Both the position numbers and the translations under genes were made by a program. 64,000 nt of DNA, from assembly GCA_964568145.1 (NCBI GenBank), contig CAZMOZ010000023.1:4689-68688 (forward strand), in the 5' to 3' direction. Shown piece by piece: positions 41,716 through 51,312 of the stretch. The DNA comes from DSVZ01 sp964568145 (GTDB taxonomy: Bacteria; Verrucomicrobiota; Verrucomicrobiia; Limisphaerales; J093). The notes beneath the pieces were generated by a model. The model was not told where the DNA came from. It worked only from the letters and a program-made list of their open reading frames with translations, and ran no database searches. How positions within the stretch are numbered: position 1 is the first letter of the stretch; every line of letters begins with the position of its first letter.

Positions 41716-42659
41716 AACCCATCACCGAACTCCTGAAGGAATCCGTCGTCCTGGGCGATGGCGGCTATCTCATCGAACTCGAACGCCGCGGCTACGTGGA
41801 CAGCGGTTCCGGCCGCGAAAAGGTCGGCACGGGCCGGGGCAGCGGCCAGTTCACGCCGGAGGTGGCCATCGAACACCCGGAGGCCCTGCAGGAACTGCAC
41901 CGCGAATTTCTCAACGCCGGCTCGCGGGTCCTGCAGGCGCTCACGTTCTTCGGCACGCGCGAGAAGCTGAACCGCGCCGGCTACGGCGCGCAGACCGAGG
42001 CCATCAACGCCGCCGCCGTGAAGCTCGCGCGCGAAGTCGCCGGCGAGCGCGCGCTGGTGGCCGGCAGCGTGTCGCGCACGCAGTTGCTCGAGCGCAAAGG
42101 CCCGGGCGCGCTCGGCGCCGCGCGCGATCACCTCGCCGAGCAAATCCGCCTGCTCCAGGACGCCGGCGTGGACTTTCTCATCCTCGAAACTTTTTTCCAC
42201 CTCACCGAGATGAAGGCCGCGCTCGAATGCGCCGCCGCCAGCGGCCTGCCCGCCGTCGCCACCATGAGTTTCCGCCCGCTCATCACGCGCTGCACGGACG
42301 GCCACACGCCCGCCGGGTGCGCCCGCGTGATGGCGGACCACGGCGCCATCGCCGTGGGCGCCAATTGCGAACAGGAACCGGCGCGGATGCTGCCATTGCT
42401 CCGCGAGATGCGCGCCGCCGTCCGCGTGCCGCTCGCCGCCCAACCGGCCGCGTTCCGCACCACCGAGGCCTGCCATTGTTTCACGCGGCAGCCGGCCTTC
42501 CCGGACGACCTGGAAACCATCCAGGTTTCGCGCCGCGAGTTCGTCGAGTTCGGCAAGGTGGCGCGGGCCGAAGGCATTCGATACGCGGGCGGCTGCTGCG
42601 GCTGCAACCCGGCCTACATCCGCGCCCTGGCGCGCGGGCTGGCCGAAGCTCAACCATGA
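41712..42659 (+). CDS. Homocysteine S-methyltransferase family protein
   Basis: 315 aa, a TIM-barrel methyltransferase. The zinc-binding cysteines are visible: C219 in GANCE, and C295/C296 in GGCCGCNP. Start region VVLGDGGYLIELERRGYV and ILETFFHLTEMKAAL match the BHMT/MmuM family. It should transfer a methyl group to homocysteine, from betaine, S-methylmethionine or another methylated compound. Its place among carbohydrate genes is unusual; it may handle methyl groups removed from a substrate. ATGA overlaps at both ends. Confidence 0.9.
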   Translation: MKPITELLKESVVLGDGGYLIELERRGYVDSGSGREKVGTGRGSGQFTPEVAIEHPEALQELHREFLNAGSRVLQALTFFGTREKLNRAGYGAQTEAINAAAVKLAREVAGERALVAGSVSRTQLLERKGPGALGAARDHLAEQIRLLQDAGVDFLILETFFHLTEMKAALECAAASGLPAVATMSFRPLITRCTDGHTPAGCARVMADHGAIAVGANCEQEPARMLPLLREMRAAVRVPLAAQPAAFRTTEACHCFTRQPAFPDDLETIQVSRREFVEFGKVARAEGIRYAGGCCGCNPAYIRALARGLAEAQP

Positions 42660-43378
42660 ACCTTTCCAGTCACCCGACCGCGGACCTGGCGAACGCCGCC
42701 GCGTCCGAACTGCTGGCGCAATGGCTGACCGCGCCCGGCGTCCGCAACGTGATGGTCGCCGGCGGCAACTCGCCGCTGGACCTCTATCAGCGCGTGGCGG
42801 CGCGACGGCTGGCGCTGGCGCACCTGACCGTCTTTGCGCTCGACGAATACGTCGGCGTGCCGGTGGAGGAACCGCGCAACTGCGCCAACCTGCTCCGCCG
42901 CTGCGTGGCGGAGGCGTGGGGCGTTCCCGCCCACCGGTTCTTCGGAATCAGTTCGCTCGAACACGACGCGCTGGCGAGCGTGACCGCGCAGGAACGGCGC
43001 ATTGACGCGGCGGGCGGCCTCGATGTGATCGTGCTGGGTCTGGGCCAGAACGGCCATCTGGGTTTCAACGAGCCCGGCAGCGCGCCCGATTCCGGCGCCC
43101 GCGTGCTCGATCTCGACCCGGTTTCGATCGAGGCCAACCGGAAATGGTTCGGCGGCCGGTACGCGCCGGCGACGGGCGCCACGGAGGGATTGCGGACGAT
43201 CCTGGCCGCCCGCCGGGTGCTGATCCTGGCGTTTGGCCCGCACAAGGCGGCGGCCGTCCACGCCATGACGCGCGGGCCGGTGAACGACCAGTGCCCGGCG
43301 TCGTTTCTGCAAAATCACCCGTGCGTTCACGCGTTCGTGGACGAGGCGGCCACGGCGGACTTGTACCGTCAGCGGTGA
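42656..43378 (+). CDS. nagB: Glucosamine-6-phosphate deaminase/isomerase family (NagB-like)
   Basis: 240 aa, slightly shorter than E. coli NagB (266). Conserved sites: VAGGNSPLDLY (34-44), FALDEYVG with D63/E64, GLGQNGHLGFNEPG with the catalytic H134 and E139, and HAMTRGPVNDQCPASFLQNH. It converts glucosamine-6-phosphate to fructose-6-phosphate and ammonia. Together with the ROK kinase next to it, it points to amino-sugar catabolism by this operon. ATGA overlap upstream, GTGA downstream. Confidence 0.9.
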   Translation: MNLSSHPTADLANAAASELLAQWLTAPGVRNVMVAGGNSPLDLYQRVAARRLALAHLTVFALDEYVGVPVEEPRNCANLLRRCVAEAWGVPAHRFFGISSLEHDALASVTAQERRIDAAGGLDVIVLGLGQNGHLGFNEPGSAPDSGARVLDLDPVSIEANRKWFGGRYAPATGATEGLRTILAARRVLILAFGPHKAAAVHAMTRGPVNDQCPASFLQNHPCVHAFVDEAATADLYRQR

Positions 43379-44322
43379 AACCACCCCCGTTCAACGCCCT
43401 CGGCCTCGACGTGGGCGGCACCAAGGTGGCCGCGGGGCTGGTGACGTTTCCCGAGGCGCGCGTCCGCCTCCGCCGCACGATTCCCACCGAGCCGCGGCGC
43501 GGCGGCGCGGCCGTGCTGGCGGAGGTCCTGCGGCTCGCCGAAGACCTGCTGGTCGAAGCGCGCGCGGCGGGCTTGTCGGCGGAAGCCGTCGGGCTGGGCT
43601 TGTGCGAACTGGTGAGCCCCGCGGGCCGCGTCCTCAGCGGGCAGAGCCTCGACTGGCGGGACCTGCCGGTGCGCGAGCGGTTCGCGGCCCTGGCGCCATT
43701 CACGCTTGAAGCGGACGCGCGCGCCGCCGCGCGGGCCGAGGCGGCCTTTGGCGCCGGACGCGGCTTGCGTCAGTTCCTGTACGTCACCGTCGGCACCGGC
43801 ATCGCCTCCTGTCTGGTGCTGGACGGCGAACCGTTCACGGGGACGCGCGGCGCCACCGGCACGCTGGCCAGCGCGCCGTGGAACCGCGCGTGCGAGCACT
43901 GCGGACACCTCAGCGAGACGAGCTTGGAGGAGTTTGCCGGCGGCCCCGGACTGGTCCGCCGCCTCAACCAGCGGCGACCCGGCGGCGCGCGGACCGGTCA
44001 GGACGTGCTCGCCGCCGCCGCGTCGGGAGACCCGCCGGCCCTGGAGGTCGTGCGTACCGGCGCGGCGGCGCTCGGTTCCGCCGTGGCGTTGCTGGTGAAC
44101 GTGCTCGACCCCCAGGCGGTCATCATCGGCGGCGGGCTCGGCGCGCGTGACGGCCCGTATTGGGAAACGCTCGTTCCGGCGATCCGCCGGCACATCTGGT
44201 CGCCGGTTCACCGGGAGCTTCCCGTTCTCCGGGCCGCGACGGGCGTGGACGCCGGTGTGATTGGCGCGGCCGCCGCAGCCTGGGCGCGAACCGGCCGAGC
44301 CCGCAAGTTCCAGCGTGTCTAG
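43375..44322 (+). CDS. ROK-family sugar kinase
   Basis: 315 aa from a GTG overlapping the nagB stop. ATP-binding motif LDVGGTKVAAGL (11-22), LYVTVGTGIASCLVLDG and TRGATGTLASAPWNR, and a late AVIIGGGLG. The ROK zinc motif normally reads CxCGxxGCxE; here it is CEHCGHLSETSLEEFAGG, so the third cysteine is missing and the metal site may be altered. Likely phosphorylates glucose, N-acetylglucosamine or a related sugar. The stop codon overlaps that of the convergent gene. Confidence 0.88.
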   Translation: MKPPPFNALGLDVGGTKVAAGLVTFPEARVRLRRTIPTEPRRGGAAVLAEVLRLAEDLLVEARAAGLSAEAVGLGLCELVSPAGRVLSGQSLDWRDLPVRERFAALAPFTLEADARAAARAEAAFGAGRGLRQFLYVTVGTGIASCLVLDGEPFTGTRGATGTLASAPWNRACEHCGHLSETSLEEFAGGPGLVRRLNQRRPGGARTGQDVLAAAASGDPPALEVVRTGAAALGSAVALLVNVLDPQAVIIGGGLGARDGPYWETLVPAIRRHIWSPVHRELPVLRAATGVDAGVIGAAAAAWARTGRARKFQRV

Positions 44323-46625
44323 CCGGCCACGACGACTTGATGGTCGAGGAGCGAATGGAGCTCGAACCGGCGGCGATCCGCCGCCGCCCGCAGCATGGCG
44401 AGCTTGCCGCCGACCAAAAGACGCGCGCGCCTGGCACGCACGTCGGCGGGCAGCTTGATTTCGACTTGGAGCGGCCCCACCGGGATCAACTCATGGACGG
44501 GCTGACGCCAGGTGCCGGCGCTGGTCAGGTTGACCAGGTGGAGGATCACCCGACCGGGCTGGTGGTAGAGGTGGCAGTCAATCAGCCCGGGGCCTTCCAC
44601 GCGGAGCGGGATGTCGTCCCGGGCGGTCCAGCGGATCAGGCTGGCAAGCAGGTCGGCGTGGTCGGGCAGATTGTCGCGCGCAAAGCGGCGGTCCAGATCA
44701 GCCGGCAGGAAGGCGATCCGGCTCCCCGCTTCGGTGGTGCGCAGAATCAAGCCCGGAACATCCGTGTCCGGCTCACGCATCCAAGCCGTTTCGGGCGGGT
44801 AGATTGGAAACGCGGGCACGAAGGTCAGGAGTACGTCGGCGCCGGCGTCCAGTTTCAACGACTCCAGCGCGCCGCCGAACGGCAGAATGTCGGTCTCCTC
44901 GAATCCGCGCAGCACCGGGTGGCGTTCGCCGGTGCCGGCGGGCTCGTTGCCCGCGCGCGGTCCGTCCACGCGGGCACGGCGCTCGGGTTTCAGGCGCAAG
45001 TAGCTGTGAATCGTCTCACTGGCGTTTCGCCGGCGGCGGGCCTCGTCGCGGGCGCGCGCCGGGTCGGTGACGTGCGCGCCGAACAGGTCGGCGAGGGCGA
45101 AGTCGGGCCGCGGATCGCCCCATTCGTTGAACAGGCTGCTCTCGCCGGTGGCCAGCAAACCGCCGCCGCGCGCCACGAAGCGGCGAACCGCCGCGACCTG
45201 CGCGTCCGACATCGCGCCCAGATTGGGCAGGACCACTGTCGAGAACCGCCCGGCGTCCCGGTCAAGGTGGTCGGCGTGGACCGGCAGGTAAGGAATGCGC
45301 GCCCGGATCAGCGCATGCGTGACGCCGCGCCACGGCAATTCCACGAACAACTCGGCGTCGTCCCGGCCGTGGAAGTCGGTGTTCTGCTGCGACCACACCA
45401 CGCCCACCGTGGCGAGGGGCTGGCGGTTGACCAGAAATTCCTCGTGGTCCCGGTGCCAGCGATAAACCGGTTCGGCCGTGCGATACATACGCCGGTCTTC
45501 GTGATAGGCGCCGACGTGGTGCCACCACGGCTGCAAACCACCCGCGATGCCGTCCAGCATCCACATCCGGGCTTCGGCCGTCGGCTTGTTGGCCAGCCGG
45601 AACGTGGGCCGGCCGGCCTGGTACATGGCCATGCTTTCCGGGACGAGCTTGTCCTGGCCCAGGAGGCCGTGGATGAGCTTGCCGATTTCGCCGTTGTGCT
45701 GAAAACCGCCGGCGTCGCTGCGCGCCTGGTGATCCAGCATGATGATCTCCGCGCGCTCGCAGATGGCCTTGTAGTCGCGGAAGGTCTGGCACTGGCCGCT
45801 GATGCTGCCGCTGTTCATGCCGGCCCAGATGCAATCCGGACCGCCCGCGGCCTTCGTGGCGCGGTTGTTCAAGTCCCAGATTTCCAGCCGCCGGTCGTAG
45901 TTCCAGCGAATCCACTCGCGGTACGCCGGATCGTTCCAGTCCTTCACCCGCGGAATGTCGTGGCCGCGGCCCTCGCGGAACTTCCGCCGGCAGTTCCCGC
46001 AGTAGCAGATGGTGCCGCGGCCCAGGCCGCTCCAACTGTTGTCCGTGAAGCCATCCGGGTGATACCGCTCCGCGATTTCACGCAGGATCGCCGGGATGTG
46101 TTCGTCGTAGTACGGGCCGTTGACGCAGGTGACGAACAACTCGCCGGCCTTGTGCGGACGACCCTCGGCGTCCACGGCAAACCAGTCCGGGTGCGCCCGA
46201 TAAAACTCCTCATGCGCGCGGTTCGAGTCCATGCGCGCGAAGACGGCGAGGCCCGCCTCGTGCGCCGCGCGGCAGAGTTCGCCGAACAGGTCGCGCCCGC
46301 CGAGAAACCGCGCCGGCCGGTGCAGCGGCACGCGGCTGGGGTAATAGGCCACGATGCCGCCGGCGTTGATGATGACACCCTGGGTGTGGGTGCGCCGCCA
46401 GTGCCGGCGCCACCAGGCGATGTCGTAGCGGGTGGGGTCAATCTCGGTGATGTTCGTCTGGCCCCAGCGCAACGTGCGGCGGTACCACGGCCGGCCGGCC
46501 TGCGCCGCGGCGGGCGCCGCCTGCGCGGGCAATGCGGTCAGCGGGCCGGCGGCCAAAGCCGTCGTCGCGAGCGCGGCCCGCTTGATGAAGTCACGTCTCG
46601 TTTCGCCGTCGGCGATCGGTCTCAT
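44319..46625 (-). CDS. Tat-exported GHL6-like TIM-barrel protein with trimerisation-like domain (paralogue A)
   Basis: 768 aa. Tat signal ETRRDFIKRAALATTALAAG (8-27). Residues 50-400 form a TIM-barrel like hypothetical glycoside hydrolase family GHL6: TQGVIINAGGIVAYYP, RDLFGELCRAAHEAGLAVFA, YHPDGFTDNSWSG and a Cys cluster C207-x-C209-x2-C212 (CYCGNC). Residues 430-600 resemble the beta-galactosidase trimerisation domain (FSTVVLPNLGAMSDAQVAAV, VARGGGLLATGESS). A beta domain ends the protein. A glycosidase acting outside the cytoplasm is likely, but the substrate and the role of the cysteines are unknown. Paralogue of the next gene. Confidence 0.85.
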   Translation of the reverse strand: MRPIADGETRRDFIKRAALATTALAAGPLTALPAQAAPAAAQAGRPWYRRTLRWGQTNITEIDPTRYDIAWWRRHWRRTHTQGVIINAGGIVAYYPSRVPLHRPARFLGGRDLFGELCRAAHEAGLAVFARMDSNRAHEEFYRAHPDWFAVDAEGRPHKAGELFVTCVNGPYYDEHIPAILREIAERYHPDGFTDNSWSGLGRGTICYCGNCRRKFREGRGHDIPRVKDWNDPAYREWIRWNYDRRLEIWDLNNRATKAAGGPDCIWAGMNSGSISGQCQTFRDYKAICERAEIIMLDHQARSDAGGFQHNGEIGKLIHGLLGQDKLVPESMAMYQAGRPTFRLANKPTAEARMWMLDGIAGGLQPWWHHVGAYHEDRRMYRTAEPVYRWHRDHEEFLVNRQPLATVGVVWSQQNTDFHGRDDAELFVELPWRGVTHALIRARIPYLPVHADHLDRDAGRFSTVVLPNLGAMSDAQVAAVRRFVARGGGLLATGESSLFNEWGDPRPDFALADLFGAHVTDPARARDEARRRRNASETIHSYLRLKPERRARVDGPRAGNEPAGTGERHPVLRGFEETDILPFGGALESLKLDAGADVLLTFVPAFPIYPPETAWMREPDTDVPGLILRTTEAGSRIAFLPADLDRRFARDNLPDHADLLASLIRWTARDDIPLRVEGPGLIDCHLYHQPGRVILHLVNLTSAGTWRQPVHELIPVGPLQVEIKLPADVRARRARLLVGGKLAMLRAAADRRRFELHSLLDHQVVVAG

Positions 46626-46638
46626 GGGATCCGGGCGC

Positions 46639-48858
46639 TCAGAGGTCCACCGCCACGATTTCGTGGTCGAGAATGGAGGGCACCGTCACGTTCAAGTACG
46701 GCCCGACGCGATCCATGCGCGCTTTCCTGTCCGCAGCCAGCAGGCGGACCTGTTTTGGCTTCGCGCCTTCGGGCAACCGCAGCTGGACCTTTTGCTCGCC
46801 AATCGGGATCAGCTCACGCGCCGGTCCTTTCATCATCATGGGATTGGTCAGGTTGACGAGGTGAACGGTAAGCGACTCCCGTTGCCGCCACACGGTGATG
46901 TCCAAAACGCCCGGACCGGTCACGGTCACGACCGGGTCTTCCGCCGTGGCCCAGACGACCGCGTTGCGCAGCAGCTTGAAGTGATCCGGCGCCAGGACCT
47001 CCCAGAACGTGCGGTCAAGGTCGCCGGGGAAGTACGCCACCCGGCCCCGGCCGGCTTCGCGCAAGAACACCCGGGCAACGTCCGTTTTCGGCCCGCGCGG
47101 ATAGACCTTCTCCATCGGCAGGTCGGGATAGGACGGGATGAGCGTGAGCGGCGGATGGAGGAACGGCCGCGTGGCCTCGACCTCGACCCGGTGAACGCTG
47201 TTGATAATGCGCGGCGCGTCTTCCAGGCCGGCCAGCAGCGGATGACGCCGGCCGGTCGCGGGATCGGTTTCCAGGCGCAGATACGAGTTTTGCATCGGAC
47301 CTTCGACACGGCCTTCGAAGGTGACGCCAAACAGCTCCGTCAGCCCGAAGTCCTTCCGCTTTTCACCCCACTCGCTGTACAGGCTGGTCTCGAAGGTGGC
47401 GACGAGACCGCCGCCGCGCTCCACAAAGGCGCGGAGCTGCGCGCATTGGGCCTCGGACAGCGCGGCGAGGCTTGGCAGGATCAGCGTCTTGAACGGGCTC
47501 AGGCGCGCCGCGTCGAGCAACCGGTCGTGGACCATCTCGAACGGGATGCGCGCCTCGATGAGCGCCTGATACCAGCCGTTGATGTGCTCCTCGGCCGGGC
47601 CGCCGTGAAACCAGGCGGTCTGCTGTGAATAGACCAGTCCCACGCGCGCGAGCGACCGTTCGTTGCGCAGGTACTTTTCCCAGCGCGCCAGCCGCTGGTA
47701 AATGCGCTCCACCGGCTTGAGCCAGCGCTCGTCGTGCAGCACGCCGGAAAACTTGGTGAACCACGGCCGCAGGCCGTTGGCCATGCCGTCGGCCACCCAG
47801 AGGCGGATCTCCGCCTCGCTCTGCACGCTGTCCTTCCACCGGTAGGGCTCCTCGACGCCGACGCTGAAGATGCCCACGATGGGTTTGCGGCCCATCGTGG
47901 CGCGAAATTCCTTGCCGTGCTTCCCATTCGCCCACGGCGCGGTCAGGCCGCGGCGGGCCTGACGGTCGGCGATGAGCGTGGGCGCGAGTTCGCCAATGCG
48001 CCGCATGTCGAGCGAACTGGTCGCCCCGCCGCCGGTGTTCGGGATGACACAAGAGTCGGGGTTAATCTTGCGCACCTCGGCGTCCCAAAGCCGCCACAGG
48101 TCGAACAGCCGCTGCTGCCGCCAGAGGAGGTACGCCCGCCGCGCCGGGTCCTGGGGATCGCTCGTTCGGGGCAGTTCGTGGCCCGAGGCGGCGCGGAAGT
48201 TCTGCCGGCAATGTTCGCAGTAACACATGCCCGAGCCGTCCCAGCGGTTGATGAAAATGGCGTCCACGCGGTAGCGCGCCATGATCTCGCGCTTCACCTC
48301 GGTCATAAACTCGAAGTTGTAAGGGCCCAGCCCGCACGTGACCCACATCTCCGGCGACGCCCAGTGCCGGCGCGGCTTGCCCGCCGCGTCCACCGCGATC
48401 CAGTCCGGGTGCGCCGCCTGCGCGTCGTCGTAGGTCGCGTGCGGATCCGTGCGGGCGATGACCACCATGCCCAGCTTCCGGCAGCCGGCGACCAGTTCGC
48501 CGAACACGTCGCGGTCGCCCAGCCACGCGCTGCGATGATGGAACGGCACCCGGGTCGGGTAATACGCCACGCAACCGCCCGCGCTGAGGCACACGGCGTC
48601 CGAGCGGGTGCGTTGGAAGTAATCGAGCCAGAACTGCGGGTCGAACTTGCCGGGATCGTCCTCGACGAGCGTGAGCTGGGCCCAGCGCATGGGCTTGTCC
48701 ACCCAACTCGGAGTGGCAGGCGCCGGTGCTGGATTCCCGGCCGCTTCAAGTCGCGGCCGCAGGATTCCTTCGACGATGATGGCAGCGCCGGCGGCAGTGG
48801 CTGACTTCAAGAACGCGCGGCGGGCGATTGGGTTTGAGAAGTTCGTTGAAGAGGTCAT
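46639..48858 (-). CDS. Exported GHL6-like TIM-barrel protein with trimerisation-like domain (paralogue B)
   Basis: 739 aa. N-terminal signal of Tat-like type (IARRAFLKSATAAGAAII, 11-28). The domain order is the same as in the downstream paralogue: TIM barrel with LSAGGCVAYYPTRVPFHH, RDVFGELVAGCRKLGMVVIA and Cys cluster C212-x-C214-x2-C217 (CYCEHC), then a trimerisation-like domain (FKTLILPSLAALSEAQCAQL) and a beta domain ending ILDHEIVAVDL. The two genes arose by duplication, 13 bp apart and same strand, but are clearly diverged, so distinct linkages or partners are likely. Confidence 0.85.
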   Translation of the reverse strand: MTSSTNFSNPIARRAFLKSATAAGAAIIVEGILRPRLEAAGNPAPAPATPSWVDKPMRWAQLTLVEDDPGKFDPQFWLDYFQRTRSDAVCLSAGGCVAYYPTRVPFHHRSAWLGDRDVFGELVAGCRKLGMVVIARTDPHATYDDAQAAHPDWIAVDAAGKPRRHWASPEMWVTCGLGPYNFEFMTEVKREIMARYRVDAIFINRWDGSGMCYCEHCRQNFRAASGHELPRTSDPQDPARRAYLLWRQQRLFDLWRLWDAEVRKINPDSCVIPNTGGGATSSLDMRRIGELAPTLIADRQARRGLTAPWANGKHGKEFRATMGRKPIVGIFSVGVEEPYRWKDSVQSEAEIRLWVADGMANGLRPWFTKFSGVLHDERWLKPVERIYQRLARWEKYLRNERSLARVGLVYSQQTAWFHGGPAEEHINGWYQALIEARIPFEMVHDRLLDAARLSPFKTLILPSLAALSEAQCAQLRAFVERGGGLVATFETSLYSEWGEKRKDFGLTELFGVTFEGRVEGPMQNSYLRLETDPATGRRHPLLAGLEDAPRIINSVHRVEVEATRPFLHPPLTLIPSYPDLPMEKVYPRGPKTDVARVFLREAGRGRVAYFPGDLDRTFWEVLAPDHFKLLRNAVVWATAEDPVVTVTGPGVLDITVWRQRESLTVHLVNLTNPMMMKGPARELIPIGEQKVQLRLPEGAKPKQVRLLAADRKARMDRVGPYLNVTVPSILDHEIVAVDL

Positions 48859-48879
48859 GGTGCGAGGTTGTCGTCACGT

Positions 48880-51288
48880 TCAGCGTCGCGCGTTCTCACG
48901 CCAGCCGGTTTGTTCGATACGTTGGAGTTCGCCGTCGAGGTCGGTGCCCTCGTAGAACGACAGCCAGCCGCGAAGATGCACGGTTTCCCCCGGCAGGCAG
49001 TCCGGGAATTTCGGATCGGCGTGAAGGCATGGCACCTTCTCGTTTCCCCAGCAACGATCGCAGGGATCCCATCCGGTGATGATCCAGCGCCGTCCGTCGT
49101 CCGCGTGGACCGCGGCGAACGGCGGCCGGAAGATTTTGTTTGTCAGGGTCTGCGTCGCGAAGCCGGGAGCCGCCTTCAGCATCACACAATTCTGCACGCG
49201 CAGTCCGGTCAGCTTGTCCCGCGTGCCGTTGCGCAGCCAGAGCTCCATCCGCACGGCGTCCGCCGCCGGCAGGATCCGCGAGCCGAACGCGATCCCATCC
49301 GGCAGCGCGCGCTCGCAATCCAGCGTGCCGTCGGCGCGGCGCTTCCATTCGAGGCGCGGCAGAGCGATACCCCTCTGCTCCCAGATGGTTGGGATGTGCG
49401 TGTGCGCGAGATAGGTCAAACCGAGGTTCGAGAAGATCGCTTCGGGCACATCCACGACCACATAGCCCGCGTCGTCCCACGGAGTGAACACGCTGATCTT
49501 GGTCTCGCGCTGGGGCCGCACGGCGCCTTCCAGAAAACCAAGGCGCGGGTGGCGTCCGCCTGGATACGGCTGCGCCCGCAAGGACTCACCCGGCGCGCGG
49601 TGCGGCGGAGCTTTGCCGACGAGATCGAATTTGCGCAGCGCGGCGCTGATTGCGTCAGGCGGGAGGCCCGTGGCGGCGCTCACCTCGTCGGTCGTGAAGC
49701 GGTGGAACACCACCATGTTCTCGAGCCAGTAGCGCGCGTCGGCTTCGTCGGTGGGAGGCCGCGCCTCCGGATTCTGATCCGGGACCACCGCGATGGGTCC
49801 GGCTTGGGCGAGCTTGTCCTGCCAGAACTTCTCAGCCTCGCGCAGCGGTTGTAGGATTTCTTCGCCTTCCTGCGGATGGTCGAACTTCAGCATCGCGATG
49901 CGTTCCCGCACCCAATCGGCGAAGAACTGCGCCGACTCGCGCCGCACCGGTCGCGGCTCGTCGCCGATTTCCACATACCACGGGCCGGTCGAGGCAAAGC
50001 GGAAGGTGTTCGTCACGTCGGCCACGGCGCGCAGCAGAAACCAACCGCTCCCGGACAGCGTGAGGGTCTGCGGCAGCGTGATGCGCTCCGCGCGGCCGTT
50101 GCGGACAAGTTCAACCGCCTTGATCGGATCGCGCGAGTCAAGCTGCGCCTCAAGCTGAACTTGCAGCGGACCGTGGCTCTTGAAGACATGACCGGGCCAC
50201 TGACCATTGGCGCGGCAGCGCAACAACGGGCCGTTCGAGACGAAGACGCGTCCGGCCCGCAAGCCTTCCCACCACTTCTCGTACGTCAGCTCGCCGTCCA
50301 GGTGAACATAGACCCGGTTGTAACCGACGGGATTCGGCAGCAAGCCCGAGGCGCTGCCGGCGCTGGGCGGAATGCGCAACCCGCCGTTCAACGCGTGGTA
50401 GTAGATGTCCTGCGTCCAAAGACCGTTGCCGTGCGGACCGGGATACTTCGCGCGGTCGCGGCTCCTGCCCCACGCCTCGTTGTCCAGCACGCCGCTTCGG
50501 TGTAAGTGATTGTGCGCGATGCCGACGGAATCCACCAGGCCGCTGGCCAGCCACACCGGCGCGTCCCACCAAAAGGGTTTCTCCACGTCCACCCACACGC
50601 GCTCGCGCTGGCGCGCCTCCCTGACAAATTTCATGGCGGACGGGAACTCCCGCTTCGCCCCGGCGATGGGCAGCGGCTGCTTCAATCCAAAGTAGAGCAA
50701 CGCGCCGCCCCCGCGCTCGTCTTCGCCGGACATGAGATCGTAGAAACGGTTGTCGTCGAAGCGGACGATGGTGTTCGACGGCAGCGCGTTCGTCCGCCAC
50801 GGATTCGCGTTGTTCCACCACGTCTGCACGCCGGCAACGTGCAGGTCCTCGGCGCGCATGAGCAATTCGATGTCGGCCAGCGGCCGATGCACGTGCGTTT
50901 CGCCGGACCACCAGCCCTCGCGGGCCAGATCGGCCAGGCGCGCGAGGCGATGGGTCACGCGCAACGGCGCGCCCGCCACGTCGAGCCGCCCACTCGCCGA
51001 CGCATACTCCGGGCCGCGCTCGATCACGTAACGATACGCGCCGGGGGCCAGTTCCAGAGCCGCGCGGCCCTCGCAGACGAAGTGATCTCTCCACGCCGGC
51101 GCGCCGCGTGGACTCACGGGCTGACCCGCCGGGTCTTCCAGGTGAATCCGGCAGGGAAGCCGGGACGAATCGGCCGCTTCAAGCACGACCAACTCGACCG
51201 GTGAGGCACCGACTCGGCCCGCGCTCCCGTGCAAGAACCAGGAGCAGGCGAAGCCCACGACGCACCAGCGTATTGAAGGACCAAACAT
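48880..51288 (-). CDS. CehA/McbA-like PHP metallohydrolase-type protein, secreted
   Basis: 802 aa. Hydrophobic N-terminus with a probable signal peptide (about 8-28). After a beta-rich domain (30-115) comes WWSGETHVHRPLADIELLMR with H132 and H134, the mark of CehA/McbA-like PHP metallohydrolases, then GIAHNHLH and RVFVSNGPLLR. The C-terminal half (about 440-802) is not recognised: it contains FTTDEVSAATGLPPDAISAAL and a Cys-containing end, DPCDRCWGNEKVPCLHAD. Ester or phosphodiester hydrolysis is possible. It is encoded 21 bp upstream of GHL6 paralogue B. Confidence 0.8.
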   Translation of the reverse strand: MFGPSIRWCVVGFACSWFLHGSAGRVGASPVELVVLEAADSSRLPCRIHLEDPAGQPVSPRGAPAWRDHFVCEGRAALELAPGAYRYVIERGPEYASASGRLDVAGAPLRVTHRLARLADLAREGWWSGETHVHRPLADIELLMRAEDLHVAGVQTWWNNANPWRTNALPSNTIVRFDDNRFYDLMSGEDERGGGALLYFGLKQPLPIAGAKREFPSAMKFVREARQRERVWVDVEKPFWWDAPVWLASGLVDSVGIAHNHLHRSGVLDNEAWGRSRDRAKYPGPHGNGLWTQDIYYHALNGGLRIPPSAGSASGLLPNPVGYNRVYVHLDGELTYEKWWEGLRAGRVFVSNGPLLRCRANGQWPGHVFKSHGPLQVQLEAQLDSRDPIKAVELVRNGRAERITLPQTLTLSGSGWFLLRAVADVTNTFRFASTGPWYVEIGDEPRPVRRESAQFFADWVRERIAMLKFDHPQEGEEILQPLREAEKFWQDKLAQAGPIAVVPDQNPEARPPTDEADARYWLENMVVFHRFTTDEVSAATGLPPDAISAALRKFDLVGKAPPHRAPGESLRAQPYPGGRHPRLGFLEGAVRPQRETKISVFTPWDDAGYVVVDVPEAIFSNLGLTYLAHTHIPTIWEQRGIALPRLEWKRRADGTLDCERALPDGIAFGSRILPAADAVRMELWLRNGTRDKLTGLRVQNCVMLKAAPGFATQTLTNKIFRPPFAAVHADDGRRWIITGWDPCDRCWGNEKVPCLHADPKFPDCLPGETVHLRGWLSFYEGTDLDGELQRIEQTGWRENARR

Positions 51289-51312
51289 GGCGAGCCTCGT
51301 TGATCTCTTGGT

